From the NCBI GenBank assembly GCA_947561395.2, contig OX387184.1, positions 10,520,205-10,584,204 on the forward strand: a stretch of DNA of 64,000 bases, read 5' to 3'. Shown here one piece after another: positions 21,093-34,848 of the stretch. The first letter of the stretch is position 1; every line of letters starts with the position of its first letter. Made by a program: the position numbers and the translations under genes. Below the pieces are notes generated by a model. It did no database searches and was not told where the DNA came from. It saw only the letters and a program-made list of their open reading frames with translations. Source of the stretch: Buxus sempervirens. Its lineage: Eukaryota; Streptophyta; Magnoliopsida; Buxales; Buxaceae.

Positions 21093-22976
21093 TCAAATTA
21101 GCTCCACAATCTTTGCCCGCTTTTTTGGCTGAGCATTACTTGGAGAATCATTGCCATCCAACGCTGGCTTTTTAAAATTATCTGAACGGCATGTACCATC
21201 ACCACCAAAGCCAAATTTACTTTCATCATCATCATCACTACCACTGTCATTGTTACTTTCTGATTCAGAACCACCACTGCTAGCAGCCAAACAAATGACT
21301 GGTTGGGAACCAGCCATGGTAGATTCTGCAGCTGCCACAGCCTCTGGGGTTTTGAGGTCAGCAACACCAAGCATCAGATCCTGTATATCATATAGAACTT
21401 GACGTCAGTCTATGAACCAACAGATAAAGGCTGAAAAACAAAACCCAAAAAAAAAAGAAAAGGAATTTACCATTTCAATACATTCAGCATCATCCCCAGT
21501 AAGCACTTCAATATCATATTCCTCACGAGATTTCTTCTGCACTTAGCGACACATCAAAACTAAGAGAAAAGATATAAGAGTTTAGTAAAGATTATTCAGT
21601 GGATATAAGGAAAAAGCTTGTACCTCTGTGTCCAGCTGCAGTCTTTCATTAGCCTCAGCCATAACTCCCAAGAAATCCTTCACTTTTCCCAGAACTAAAG
21701 TGAAAGGAAGAAATGAGCAGAGTGTCAGCGGAGATCCAGTTTCCTAAGGATAATGGAAGCATGAACAGTACCAGATATTTAAAAGTAAAAAAAAAAATTT
21801 TTTTATTATTATTATTATTTTTTGTACGTCAAGTGTACATATCCAAGTAAATACCAACAACCACGCTCTGCATTGTATTCTATCTGCATATTTGATCATA
21901 ACTCTATACAACCAAACACATAAAAGTTCTAAGTTTCAAAGAAATCTAGCATACAGAATGCCTCCAGAATTTGCTAGATTCTAATACTAGTAGGCCCCTT
22001 TCCCTAAATCAAATGTGATTTAGGGCAGGGAACCTTCAAATGACAATGTGTTAAGGATTAAGACTTATACCTGGATCTCATCTCTCAACATCAGATTGTT
22101 CCTCTTTTGTTGAGCAACCTTAGCTCAAATCTCAAAATATTTATTAGGTCATAACATTATCTAATCATAAAATTGCGTTAGATATTTTAGTGTAGAACTT
22201 CATCAACTCATTTTATTAATGTTAAACTTGATTGTTTAGAATTAGGTATCCTGGTACTGAACAGATTGGATTGTTACCTGGTGAAATGTACAGGACAAGA
22301 CACTCTTTTTCCTTATCCAACAGGATTTTCCTCTTCATTTGCCCTCTTACAAAAAAGTTACGAAAGTCAACCGCCATTGGATTTTTTACTTACTATACAT
22401 TTGATTTCTGAAATAGCACCACGCTTTCACAACAAGAAGTCTTGATTTACTTAATAACTCAATTTGTTCTCTTCCTGTAGTTTTAAGGTAATAGTTTCAA
22501 ACCCAATTCATCTGCAAAATTCTAAATGAATAATTAACTTCATCATTAAGTGATCAAGAAAGGATGAGATAGAAACCTAATACCAGAAAGAATGGAGGTA
22601 TCACCTTGGCTTGTTCGAACAGAAGTCGTAACAAGCTTTTCTTCAGAGTGGGGTTTGCTGATTTGAGATGCTGAGTCCTTTTGGCAAACAAGTAGTGCCG
22701 ACTCTGCAGCCACCAAAAAAGAAGAAAACAAATTATAAATCAGATGCGGCCCTCATCAGTCAAAACTTGACACCCATCATATATAAGACGGCTTCACAAG
22801 CAGCTATAGATAGACAGAGAACCAAAAAAAGAATCATGAAATCAGATGTAATAAAACAACTAAACAAGAAACGAGAATCCGCTCCAAAGAAAGGAAATAG
22901 GAAAACCTAAAGAGTAGGAGGAGGACGATTCTTTCCGTTCCAAGTCCAAAAGATCCTTGCTCGTCGGTCTCATCAT
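21093..22976 (-). CDS. NOPCHAP1/C12orf45-like protein (DUF4598), five exons
   Basis: Minus-strand exons 22907-22976, 22584-22703, 21624-21694, 21471-21536 and 21093-21380, all with GT-AG introns, give 205 codons including stop. The protein starts MMRPTSKDLLDLERKES. The core is VLGKVKDFLGVMAEANERLQ, then EEYDIEVL, IEMDLMLGVADLK, an acidic Ser/Asp run (DSGSDDDDESKFGFGG) and a basic C-terminus (QPKKRAKIVEL). This order (amphipathic 'FL..MAEANE' helix, 'IEMDL.LGV' motif, acidic tail, basic end) fits the NOP protein chaperone family, which assists box C/D snoRNP assembly. The plant function is inferred from family only. Two adjacent ATGs exist; the first is used. Intron 2 (21695-22583) holds an AT-rich microsatellite. 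Confidence 0.75.
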
Positions 22977-23165
22977 CGTATCTGCTCTGTGTTTGTGCGC
23001 GTATTTGAGTGAGATATTATGGCGTGTGAGAGTCCAAAGATTCAGACTTCACTGCTTCCGGAAACAAGGGTTTTAGGTTTTAGCAGGGAGAGGGCTTTAG
23101 GCTTTGAGAGGGAATCGACTATCGACGTTTTTCAAACCGGGTCTCCGGCACGGTTAGTGTTTTAA

Positions 23166-23500
23166 ATCAAGGTTTACAATTTCCGAAATTTCGGTACAGG
23201 GACCCGGCGATGCGTTTCGCCAGGGGAAATCGTTCTGGGTGCATCGCCAGCAAATCACCGAAATTTCGACGATTTGTCACCGGCACGAGCAGCGTGCCGA
23301 GCGGGCATGGACGAAACAGAAAAAAAATCAGTTTTTATACATGAAACGGAGCGGCGTGCTAACGAAATTTCCACTGGCATGAAAAAAAACCCGATTTTTG
23401 CCTTTTTAATTTTTCGCAGTTTCGCGGCGTGCCGCCCAAATTTAATTTTGGCCGATGGGCGGCACGCCCACCGGCACCGAAACGTAGAACCTTGTTTAAG
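23166..23500. mobile_element. Small putative MITE with CAAGGTT ends
   Basis: The left end CAAGGTTTACAATTTCC and the right end GTAGAACCTTG are imperfect inverted repeats. The interior is rich in GAAATTTCGG, GGCGTGCCG and GGCACG words and is more GC-rich than the flanks. No convincing target duplication was found. Confidence 0.35.
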
Positions 23501-23553
23501 ACTGGACGAGATCAAATCGAGAGGAACGAGTCCTTACCCGAGGATGTCCTGTC

Positions 23554-24097
23554 TAGGGTTGGCAACGGGTCAAATATATATCCGAATCCGATTTGAATTC
23601 GATCTGAAATTACCGAATTCGGATATAAGATTTAGATCCACGGTTCGAATACGGATCTCGAATTTCGGATTCGAAAAAATTCGGATTCGGATTTGGATTC
23701 GGATTCGAATTCGGATATACATGTATCCTATATGAAAAAGATCCGAACCGAAAACATACTTATAGTATATATAAACTTAGCCCAGACCATGGTTCAACCA
23801 TAAGTTAAAAGGGTTAAATCATCATTTGATCATTAGACACTTGGATTTGTGTTAAAATTTATAGTTAAATTTACTTTAATTGTTAAAATTGTTTTTTAAA
23901 GTTTCAGGTTCAAACAGGCTCAAATTCGGATTTCGGTTTTGAATTCGGATTTAAGATCGTATATCAGATCAAATTCGGATTTCGGATATTCATTGAATTT
24001 CGAATTCGGATTTAAGTATTAAAGATCCATCGGATATCGATAAAAAATTTTCAGATCTTAGCAGATCCGTACCATATTCGACCGATTGCCACCCCTA
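23554..24097. mobile_element. Non-autonomous hAT element
   Basis: Terminal inverted repeats TAGGGTTGGCAACGGGTC and GACCGATTGCCACCCCTA (3 mismatches by eye), with an 8-bp target duplication GTCCTGTC/GTCCTAAC (23546-23553, 24098-24105) differing at two bases. The length is 544 bp with no coding capacity. Both arms are filled with degenerate TTCGGAT/ATCCGAA words in opposite orientation, so the whole element can fold back. Confidence 0.8.
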
Positions 24098-24105
24098 GTC
24101 CTAAC

Positions 24106-25198
24106 CAACAAAACACTGTTCACAATACATTCCTTGTTAGGATCATAGTATTGAATTCAAACTTAATCAATCAGCAACTAATATCTTCATTGTTGTGTTG
24201 ATCTTTCCTTTAGTTCTTCATATCATTAGGGCTGACGAAAGAAAGCGCCAGTCACGGCCAAATTTTCAATCATCTGAATGGATTCCCAACCATCCAAAAA
24301 ATCAGATTAAAACGAATTTCATATCATATGGAAGTGTTTTAAGGGGAAAACATGAAATTTCATATCATATTTTTGCATTTATTTTTAATATTTATATTTT
24401 TTATACCCTCAATTTAGATAATCGTTGCAACTATACCCCTAATGTTATATTCCATTTTTATTAAATGATAAAAATAACCATCTATAAAATAAAAAAATAT
24501 ATCATACTGATATATAATATATTATCTTATATTTTCATTTATGTTCATGCATTATATTATTTATTGCATCTATAGGTAAAGTTTTAGATTTGAATTTGTT
24601 CAATTGATATTTATTCATTAAAACTTAGCCTAGTCAGGCTGGCGTGAAGGGTTAATTGACTACGAGGATGACGAATCAAATGATCCTTTCTCCTTTGCTC
24701 TAACCCGAAAGCTTGGATAAGAAGAAAAGCTTGGCAACATGATATGCAATTGCAGCCTGCCAGTCTGAGACTCGTACACAAGTGCAGAATATAACGTACA
24801 ATATCACTAATACGGTGTGCATTTCAACAGTAGCTTGAGCATCAACATATGAGTCTCATTTATTCACTTCAACCACGTGTGCACTCAGGCTCAAAGACTT
24901 CATAAATAGTTAAAAGAGTACCCTTGATTTGGCTACCGCACACCCATTTACCTGCCCAGCAAAATAAAATGATCTTCAATAGCTTATGTGGCCATGGGTA
25001 AATAGGAATTGGTGCAAAAAAATGTTTCTTTTAACTGCGCCCTAATTTATATAAATCACCACAGCAACAGTCATTTGACGTTTTGCATGAATAACTTTCA
25101 AAACACAACCCCACCACTCTACTCCCTTTAAACAATGCTTCCGGATATTAAGTAATCACAATAAGTTAGAAATTTAAGGGCTCCAGGAAAAATCACCT
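24106..25198. other. Intergenic spacer
   Basis: AT-rich sequence between the hAT element and the 3' end of the S28 peptidase gene. I see no gene or repeat in it. Confidence 0.5.
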
Positions 25199-28100
25199 CT
25201 ATATACTGAATGTGGACATTCCCTTCTCTTTGTGGTATTTATTAATCCAGCCTTCGATCAATTTGATTTCAGATGTTCTCTGCTCTATCAACCAATTAGG
25301 ATCCTTGTCAGTTGAAGCACGCAAATCTAGGTGATGAGCACCTGAATAACATAGCAACAGTCTGAGTTGTAGTATGGTGAGCAAGCAATGACTGTTAAAT
25401 AGTAAAGAAATATACCATTACATTAGGTTCAATTTTAATTTTCATTGGCCATGCCCCTCCTCCCTCAACACACACAAACTGAATAAAGGACTTCTATAAG
25501 GCAGATATCATCATTGATAGCTATTTTACCATACAAATGGATTATAATTAGTAAATGCTTCAGACACTAAATTGAGCCACTCAATACTATTTCCATGGCA
25601 CTAATGTTGGATCAAATAGGAATGGACCCTGCATTCAGGATCCAAGTTCAAACATATTCAAGCATCAGCAAGAGCCAACAGCCACTTATTATGAGCATTC
25701 CATGGAAGTTTCTGTTTTTTTTTTCCCTTTTCAATGAAGAGCTCTCCTACAATAACAGCAGAGTTTTATGACTTGCAGCACCACGTGAAATAGGAACATT
25801 CATGAAATTTTTTACCAGTTCAGAACACCTTCTGCGATCAATGAAAGTTTTTGCATATAAGAAGTGAAACAAAATAATGGATCTTGCGCTATCATTGAGT
25901 TTCTTCATAATGCTGGAACAATACACCACTGAGGTGATTCACTGAGTAATCTAGATAACTCCTCCCTTGAGTTGATAGATCATAATTCATATTCATGCAA
26001 AACATTCAAATATAAGTCTGTTGAAGGCTAAAGGCTATACTCAAAAGAGAGCTGATGATCATATATCAATAATTAGAGGGTTTTAGATCATCATATCTGG
26101 ATAAAACCTGGTAATCATCATAGGACTCATCAATTCAGTTAAAGAAAAAACTAAATAGCACATGACCAGTTTGGTGTCAAACCAGAACCGAGTCCAAAAA
26201 GAGTTCAAACGAAACAACACAGAACATGGTTTAACCAGGGTTATAATTGCAGGATTGAAATGAATTTGGGGCTGGTACGCATCCAAAGATGAAGATGCCA
26301 GAAAATTTAGATGGTAATGCCTAAGACATCTCACATAAGACCTATTTTTAGTCCCCACCATGACTTTGAATCCCTTAATTACAACAACCCACCTAGACAC
26401 TAATGGGACTACCAAGATGCATGGAGGAGCTAGTGTTCAAAAACATGACTGCAGATAAAAAAAAAAATATAAATGTAATATGATAAGAAATAGGGATGGG
26501 AAACATTCAAAAACAAATATAATTTAAAAAGAAAAGACGGATAAAAAAACTTAAAAATATCAAAATATAACTTCTTAGAAAAGTTTCAGCTTACTAAAAT
26601 AAGAAGCTCAAGAAAAGAGAAATGTAGGATGAGAAAAACCTTAGCATAAAAAAAAATCATTGCCACCGGTATATTAAAGTTGTCTCAAGTGTACACCCAT
26701 AATTTTGAATAAGTCAACGAACTTTGAATGAAGACGAAAGATCATCTATTAGAATTTCATATCTTAGGTCTTTAACAGAAACAACCTACAAGGGGGAAAT
26801 TTAAGAAAACAAAAAAACGAGAACCAAAGCATGCCCTAAATTCATCTCTTTTGACACTCACAAAAAATTTACCAAAATCAGTTAAATCACTGTTGTCTTG
26901 ATGGAAAAAGAAGATTAAATTAATGTTTTATTTGAAAAAATAACAAGAATAAGCATTCCACTTTTATTTTTAATCCATAATGACTGAAATATTCATATGT
27001 CATATATTATATATAATACTTTTCTCCACAAAAAGAAAAATAAACGCAATCTTACATTATGTAATGAATTAAGCAAGTTTCAACATATAGAAATTAAAAA
27101 AAAAAAATTTCCTCCACTTTACTTTGTGTCAAAAGAAAGGCAAAGCAACATTATGCCAACAGTTGATATACAGCTTCCTTCATGCTAGATGACAAAAATG
27201 GATTGTCACAAAAGGATGCATGCAAAAGCAATGGGCAAATTTGAGATACTTCTGCTGGAACTGTACCTTCTGCGGTGACTAGAGCAACAATAGTTTCAGA
27301 TACATTCTGCAAAACACTGCAAAGATTATTATTAACAACCGTCAACAGTCAGATGATGAACACACTACAACAATAACAATAACAGCATGTCAGATGAATG
27401 AGAAATCACCTGCCACCACTCCAGGGATCCAATAGCCCGTTTGAGAATATGATGTTACTTCCAAATGTCTTCAAGGCAGTTCTAAAATCCTGCATAAAGA
27501 AAAAAACAATATGTTTCGTAATCAAGTTAAAAATTTGAAACTTGACACGAATTTTTAGCGATCATCATCTCATGCTTGAAGAACTTAGACATTGTTTGTA
27601 TCTCAGATGAGTGTTCAGAGGAAAATGGTTTCCAGTCTTAATCCAAAAGATTGCCTCGTATCAATAGGGAGAAAATTAAAACTAGAAAGGTTTCCATAAT
27701 GTGTGTGAGGATACAATGTAATATTTATATATCCAAAACCCTAAATTATACAAAATAAGAAAACTACCAATTAGAGTTTTAATATGACTACAACTCCTCT
27801 GTTAACCTTGAAAAAAGTGTCCTTAACCTTAAGTATATTGAAATGAAAAATATTCTAAAGTTGCTAAAATAATGGTTACTAAAAATAGAAAGCTCAGCAA
27901 AAATGTGTTCTGACTCCTTATAGTGCCTTTTTCACGGTATAATTGACCAATGGAGTCCCATTAACTGCCACCATTATAGTGTTCATTGATAAATATCTAG
28001 TGAAATATTAAACAACCACAAAATGCATTTAGCCTCTAAGCCCACCTTTTGTTCTTTTTGTTCCAAATAATCATCTTTAACTCGTTGGTAGCATATATGA

Positions 28101-31100
28101 TCCCAAGTATGATATTTTAGTAGATCATGCACATTGAATGTGTCTTGAAATGACTGTGTCATCAGGAAGATCAGCAATACAGGAAATGTTATTAATCTTT
28201 TTTCCTGTCAAATATAATCAAATGCAATTTTTTTTCCAACTTTTTGTATATAATACACTACAATAGGAACCCAGGGAAACATAAATGATTCTCTCTAGAA
28301 GTAATGTTTCTTGCATATGAAACTTTCCTGACAGCTCAATTTGTTCTGTATGGTAATATTAAATTGATCATTAATACTTGAAGTCAATGTTATAAAGGTG
28401 CCCATTTGGTCACCAGGGTATCTTCTCAAGGCTCAGGAAAGATCCTATGCCTACTGATTTAGAGCAGCTAACTTCTCTGTTCAGACTTCTGAAGGCTGTC
28501 TTCACTGAACCATCCACCTCTTATATCTTGGTAAGAAGGTTCGCCTTGCAACTTTCCCCAAGATATAGAAACCTTGTATCCCACCTAAATCTGAAGCCTG
28601 AGCCACAAGCAATTCTTTACAATATCAATAGTTGTGATGCATTTAGAGAAGTAAATAGTTACCTATCCCAATTTAGATTTGTCTCATGTCATATACATCA
28701 TGAGTTAGCGGATCATTGGTTTCTACATTATGGTTGGTCTGTTAAACTTGGAGCTTTTTCCTTTGCATGATTGATCTGGAGGTCTTTCTATAAAATATTT
28801 GTTTGTTACTGTATTAGTTTGGATTTCTCGGTTTTGTAGGAAAGGAAGATGATGTATCAGCCCTTTCATAATACTATTCCTATTCTGTGGGCTTTACGGA
28901 GAGAAGAACATATATACATACATATATATATGTATATATATATAGGAGTTTTAGCTTTGACACTAAGTTACTGACTCTTTAATGTTGATGATCACCACTT
29001 GGATTTCTTTGTATTTAAAGTTTAAGGTTTTAACTATCTTCATAAGCATCTAAGAATGGAATTCTATCCACTCTTCTCTCCCTCAATTTCAAGATTGGGC
29101 TTTGCCTGGAAATCAACTACTGAGGATGTACCGGAGCTTAATTTTAAGTGGTGCTCTTTAAGGAATTGAGGTCTCTCTAAAGTCTAAAGTACAAGGCATA
29201 CTTAGGGAACATACTAGTCATATCTCTCATGATTTTTTTTTTTTTTTTCTGGGACTTGGAAGCTCATCAATCATTGTTAAGTTGGCTTTGAATCAGGCTT
29301 TTGAGTTGAGCACCATGTCTCCATAGTGAAGACATCAGCTGATGGCAAGACCAACAGGTCAAGAGGGGTTTCTTTCTGGGCATAATAATGGAGGAATACT
29401 TTGAAAAGAAAAGTAAATTTTTGTTATTTGAGAATGTTTTGTGCTGCTGTTTTCTATTTTTTCTTTTCAATTTTGGTTTCTTTTCCTGATAGGTGATTCT
29501 TTTTTGCATATTCTTTCTCCTACTATCCTATGAGAGAGTGAGAGAGAGTTAGGCTCAATATAAAAAATTTAAAGCCATAAGGAGGTATATTAATAAGTTC
29601 AATAGAAATATCAGACTAGGTGGTTGAATGGTATTGAGACCTAGTAGCACAAACTTCATCAAAACAAGCAAAATGTGGTATGACTATCTTACATGTCCAC
29701 CAAATTCAGTTGTTATCCATCTAGGCCTTGGTTTGACACCAAAATCCTTCCAACACTTCTGTTCAAAAGAATCATAATCAAAGTCGTATACTGGAAACAT
29801 GCTTTTGTCTCGACTGCTGGACATTGGCATAACCATCTCAGTGCATGCCTAAAACAAAATAATTGAAATTACATAGATTAGAATACACTTCAATTAAGGT
29901 TGGGACATTGAGCTTTTCAAGATAACAGAAACTTAAAAGGTTGAAGATCCATTATACTGGAAATTACTACACCTGCCAATTCCAACCACTCATCCCGTGA
30001 GGATCATATCCCAGATCAAAGCAGTCGGTAGTTCCAGTATAATTGTAGTAAATACTTACTCCAGCAAATATACGCTCTAAAATACTGGTCCCATCAGGAA
30101 AACCACAAATCTTTCTGCACACCTAAGGAACAGAGCAAGAAAAATATTATATAGGAAAAATGGAACATGACCTCATGCCTATCCTGGTGGTTGGGTGGGT
30201 GTATGTGTCCATATGTATTTAAAAAGTATGAAACTATGAATAAAAACATGCATAAACACACAGCACACGCACACATGTACGTGTATGTGATACATGTGTA
30301 TGTGTGTGTTTGTATTTGAACACACTATGTAATAGCATATGAAAGCATGTTAAGGCTGCAGAGATAAAGTATGTATAAATAAACACTGAAATCAAAGTCT
30401 CCAGACAAGTCCATTCTGTATCAGGCATGAAAAAGTGAAATTTTCAGTTAGGCACACTCCAGGCCAATTAAAATTTTGTCAAAAACATGATAGAAGGGTA
30501 AAGAAGAAATGCCTTGATCAGCATCAGTATTTACAAAGAATCAATTGTAGTGAAAAGCTGGTTAATACAAACAAGCAATAGAAATACTGTTTGAGGATGG
30601 CATTGCTGAAGGTTCAAGCATAGCGATATTCATATTTGAGATATGTTTTAATGAAATACAGGATAAAGGTAATTTCTGTACATTTGTGCCACAAACAAAA
30701 ATACATGTATGCACACAGAAACACATTCCCCCTCCCTCCAACAAAGCAAACACATAGACACAAACACTATGACCTATATTTCCTCATTAATCTTACAGGA
30801 TAGTGACATTTTGTGCATGATAGTTGGCAATTCACCTTCTACGACCTACACTTTTACAGATCAAAAGATGGAGTCATGAAAAAAGGTAAAGCAGTATTAC
30901 ATTGTTGAAGAGATACCTCAAGCAATATCGTAAGTCTCAACAAACCTCTTTTATTGGGTACCCAGGCAAAGGCATCAGAAAGCTGGAAGCATAGGGATAG
31001 TTCACCATTGCCAGATTAGTATAAGCAGACTCCAACCAGTCTTTAAGATCTTCCACCCTTGTAAGGTTCCTGGCATTCTAGTCTGATCAGTGTAGACTTG

Positions 31101-31512
31101 ACACTTTAAACATCAAAAGAAAACTAGCATTCAAATAGCACGGGAAATACGTTTAACACAAATGATAGTTTGAGAAGAAAATTTATAAATATTAGGAAAT
31201 ATAAGAAAAGCAATTATTAACATAGACATTTGTATAATATATATTCTTTTTACTTTCCAAAAAAAAAAAAAGGATTTTTATAAGTTGTTTGAAGTTTATA
31301 CAGACAAAAGCCAAAAAATTATTTGCAGAAAATTGCAATAATTGAGTAAAATGCAAATCAAAAAAAATGTGGGCTTTATTTTGAAAGCGAAGAATGGTTC
31401 AGTTTTTATAGAAGAAAACGCATAAGTGCTACAACAAGTACCTTCTTGAGGACATTCTCATAGCTTGCCCTACTAATCAAGGAGAAAGCCAAAACAAAAA
31501 TGTCAGCTCCTC

Positions 31513-31587
<75 letters not shown>

Positions 31588-34500
31588 GGAGAAGCTATCG
31601 CAAAACTCTCTTAACCGTCGTTTATAAAATGTTATACCTGATTTGGAATTATAAAAATTAAATGACTGAATCTAAATTACTTTCAAAAAACCGAAAGAAG
31701 ACCGTCGACAATTGCGGCAATTTTTGTCGTTTTATAAAAAGTTATAATTGATTTGTAATTACAGAAAAATAAGCGACTGAATCTAAATTACTTTTAAACC
31801 CTTGCAGCAGGTACGGAGCCCCGAGCCTGACACTTCAGCGCGAAGCAAGCCGAGGCTGACACATCAGCGTCACCCCCCGCACCGCTTAATATATAAGATA
31901 AGATGAATATCATTTAATCCATAAATCAACCAAATACAATGACTGAACTTCATGGTACATATAAACATGCATCCTTACCGACAAAGGCGGAAATTGCTAG
32001 TCAGATGCAGCAAGCCACTATCCTTCTTACCCTTAGCTTCCAGTGCATCCCATGACTCTTTTATAATGTTAAAACAGCTGACATTTTCACGCTGCAGAAA
32101 AGGGGAAAAATTATGAGACATAATGTGAAAATTAATACACCATGGACATAATAATTAAGGGAATGAAGAATGACTAACCCTGAAATCATTGGAGACAATG
32201 TCATAAAATGTTTCCAATGGCACAATGTTTTCAAATTGCAAAATTGGGGCTGAAGAAGCAAGCGCCCCAATGGCAACATGAGGATACTTCAGCCTCATCC
32301 ATGATGCCAACACTGTTTCAGTACCAAGACGACATTTCCAGAAGACGAAATTGTGTGAATCCTTAATAATTCACTACTTACAAAGTATTGGAAACAAAAT
32401 TGAAAGAAAAGATATTGGTATTACTTCCACCGTAAGATCCACCAAAAAGTACAACAGGGCAAGCCTCAGCAGACAAATTTCGCTTCAGATCAATAAGAAA
32501 AACTGCAAAATCAGCAAGTGCTTGCTCTGCTGTAAGATATGATAATGAAGAAGCATTCTTGTAAGCTTCATCCTTACTTCCATAAGGCATTGACTTGCCA
32601 TAGTAACGATGCTGCCAATAGCCATTACAAATTTAACTAGATTAACAACAAGACACTGAAGGCCACAGAGTGCTTATTCAAATGCTTCAATACAAAGAGA
32701 ATCCAAAGATCAATAAAAAGAGCAATAAAAATAAAATAAGGATATCAGAACAAAAAATATACGTAACATAGATACTATTCAATCGAATCTAATTAGATTC
32801 CAAGCTGTCATCTAATTTTTCATCTTTCCTAGATTTACTTTGATTTCCCCAATCATAGCATATACATAACATAGATACTACTCAATCAAATCTAATTAGA
32901 TTCCAAGTTGTCATCTAATTTTTCATCTTTCCTCGATTTACTCTGATTTCCCCAATGTTCCAAGTTCCAACCTCTCTCAGAGCAACGTTATACAACACAG
33001 CATTTTTGTATGTAATATAATATATTACTCTCATGTCAAACTCATTGGCATTTGAAAAATCTACATGAATTTGGATGCTTGGTGGGATGTTGACCACTAT
33101 TTGATCACCATTGTTCATGTGTTATGTGGAGAGGGAGGACTAATTACGGCATCAATGGATAAGGGGTAAAAAGGAAAGAGTGAACTTCTACAGAGCTTAA
33201 AACCTCTTCAGGAAAAATGGACCTCTTTGGTCCAATTGTAGAAATCAATAGTACCATAATTACCCAACTTCCATAAAATTGATTAATTGGTTTTGAGTCT
33301 AATATTATATAACTGAATAATTATTGGTTAGGTATTGAGTAATGCTTCAATAACCCATTATCTGTCTCTGTGTGCATGTGTGCCCATGCACGGGTGTGTA
33401 TATATAGGTAGTAAACTCTTAATCTAGTTATATTATCTATTTGAAAATATATTATAGATATTAAAGCCAATTAAGTCTCGTCCAAAATAAGAATCTAAAA
33501 AAATATAGGAGTCTTATTCTACATTTTTATGTAGAGAAATATTCGTTTATAAAATATCTTCTACATTTTTTGATATTTCTCTTATCAATGCCGCATAAGA
33601 AATCTACAAGGTGTACCAGATTCTAAAAGCATTGGCTACTAAGTGAGTTTTGATTACTCATCCAGTTGGTTTCAGATCTATGTGGTATTGAGCATAAAGC
33701 ATTAATGAATAAGAATTGATATCAAATTCTCAAATATGAAGTGGAATTGAACCACAACCGACCTGTTGACAACCGAAGGGCCAATGACAACATGACATCT
33801 TGATCTTGTTTTTAATCTCGTGGAATGGTATTACATGTCTTTAAAAAGTGCCTCCTCAGGCTTGAAAGTTGAGCTCAACAATCTTCCTCTATTCTCACTG
33901 AAGTAATCACAGGTCTTAAAACAAGAGTTAATTAGGGCTGACATATGAACTTCATTCACACTTTTTTTTTTCAATTACACACTAAATAGCTACAAAGGAG
34001 AAAAGTGTTAAAACCGTAACAGAAAGTTGTGATGAATACGAAGTTATGACGCAAAATTTTTAAGGTCAACATCATGCACAAAAGCACGAAAGATCATGCA
34101 AAAGGCAATGAAATTATTATTGGACATATTGGATCATTGTATCACAATTGTGGGGACAGAAACACCCATGGATGCAGTGTTTTAGATTTCAAATATCTAT
34201 AAACATTCCACAATCTATCCAAGTAGTATAACACTCTGTAACAGAAAACCTAATAACAGCTTTTTAAAACTTATCTTCATAAAATTTTATATGTTATCCA
34301 GGAAAGTATTCCATGGAGAATATGATGATCTTCTCAGGGATGACTCCTTGATTCTGTTGAGCAAAGGATGATGAAATGACTTTAGGCTGCCTTATTGAGA
34401 TTCTTCTGTAGCCACTACCATTCTTTTTAATAGATATTTGGAGGTTGAGAGGAAATGAGATTGAGAGGCCCAAATATACTTTATGTAGGATCCCTTCCTT

Positions 34501-34804
34501 TTAAAGAGAAATTAAGTTGAGAATTCCACAAAAATATTCCTGTTGCGCTTTTAAATAGTAGATGGACATATCAAGCAACTTTTCTTGAAGGAGAAGGAAA
34601 GGATGGTTTTGCAAGGAGATTTGTCTGTGTCATGGAGTGGATTGATAAGTTGCTGATAAAATTAAAAAACAAAATTGTAGCGGGCTTAAAACTGCAGAGG
34701 TATTGTTTAAAAAAAAAAAAAGGAGTAAATGCTGAATCAGATTTACCTGTTAACATGTTCTATAAATGCAAGGATATAAGAAGACAATCAGGCTTGGTTG
34801 CACC

Positions 34805-34848
<44 letters not shown>

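Noticed and set aside
21151-21402. 83-codon plus-strand ORF
   Set aside because: Shadow of the last exon of the NOPCHAP1-like gene.
23274-23735. 153-codon ORF ending in RIRIWIRIRIRIYMYP
   Set aside because: Spans a putative MITE and the word-repeat arm of the hAT element; an artefact of repeats.
28447-28770. 107-codon plus-strand ORF in peptidase intron 7
   Set aside because: No recognisable motifs and antisense inside a large intron; probably chance or old repeat.
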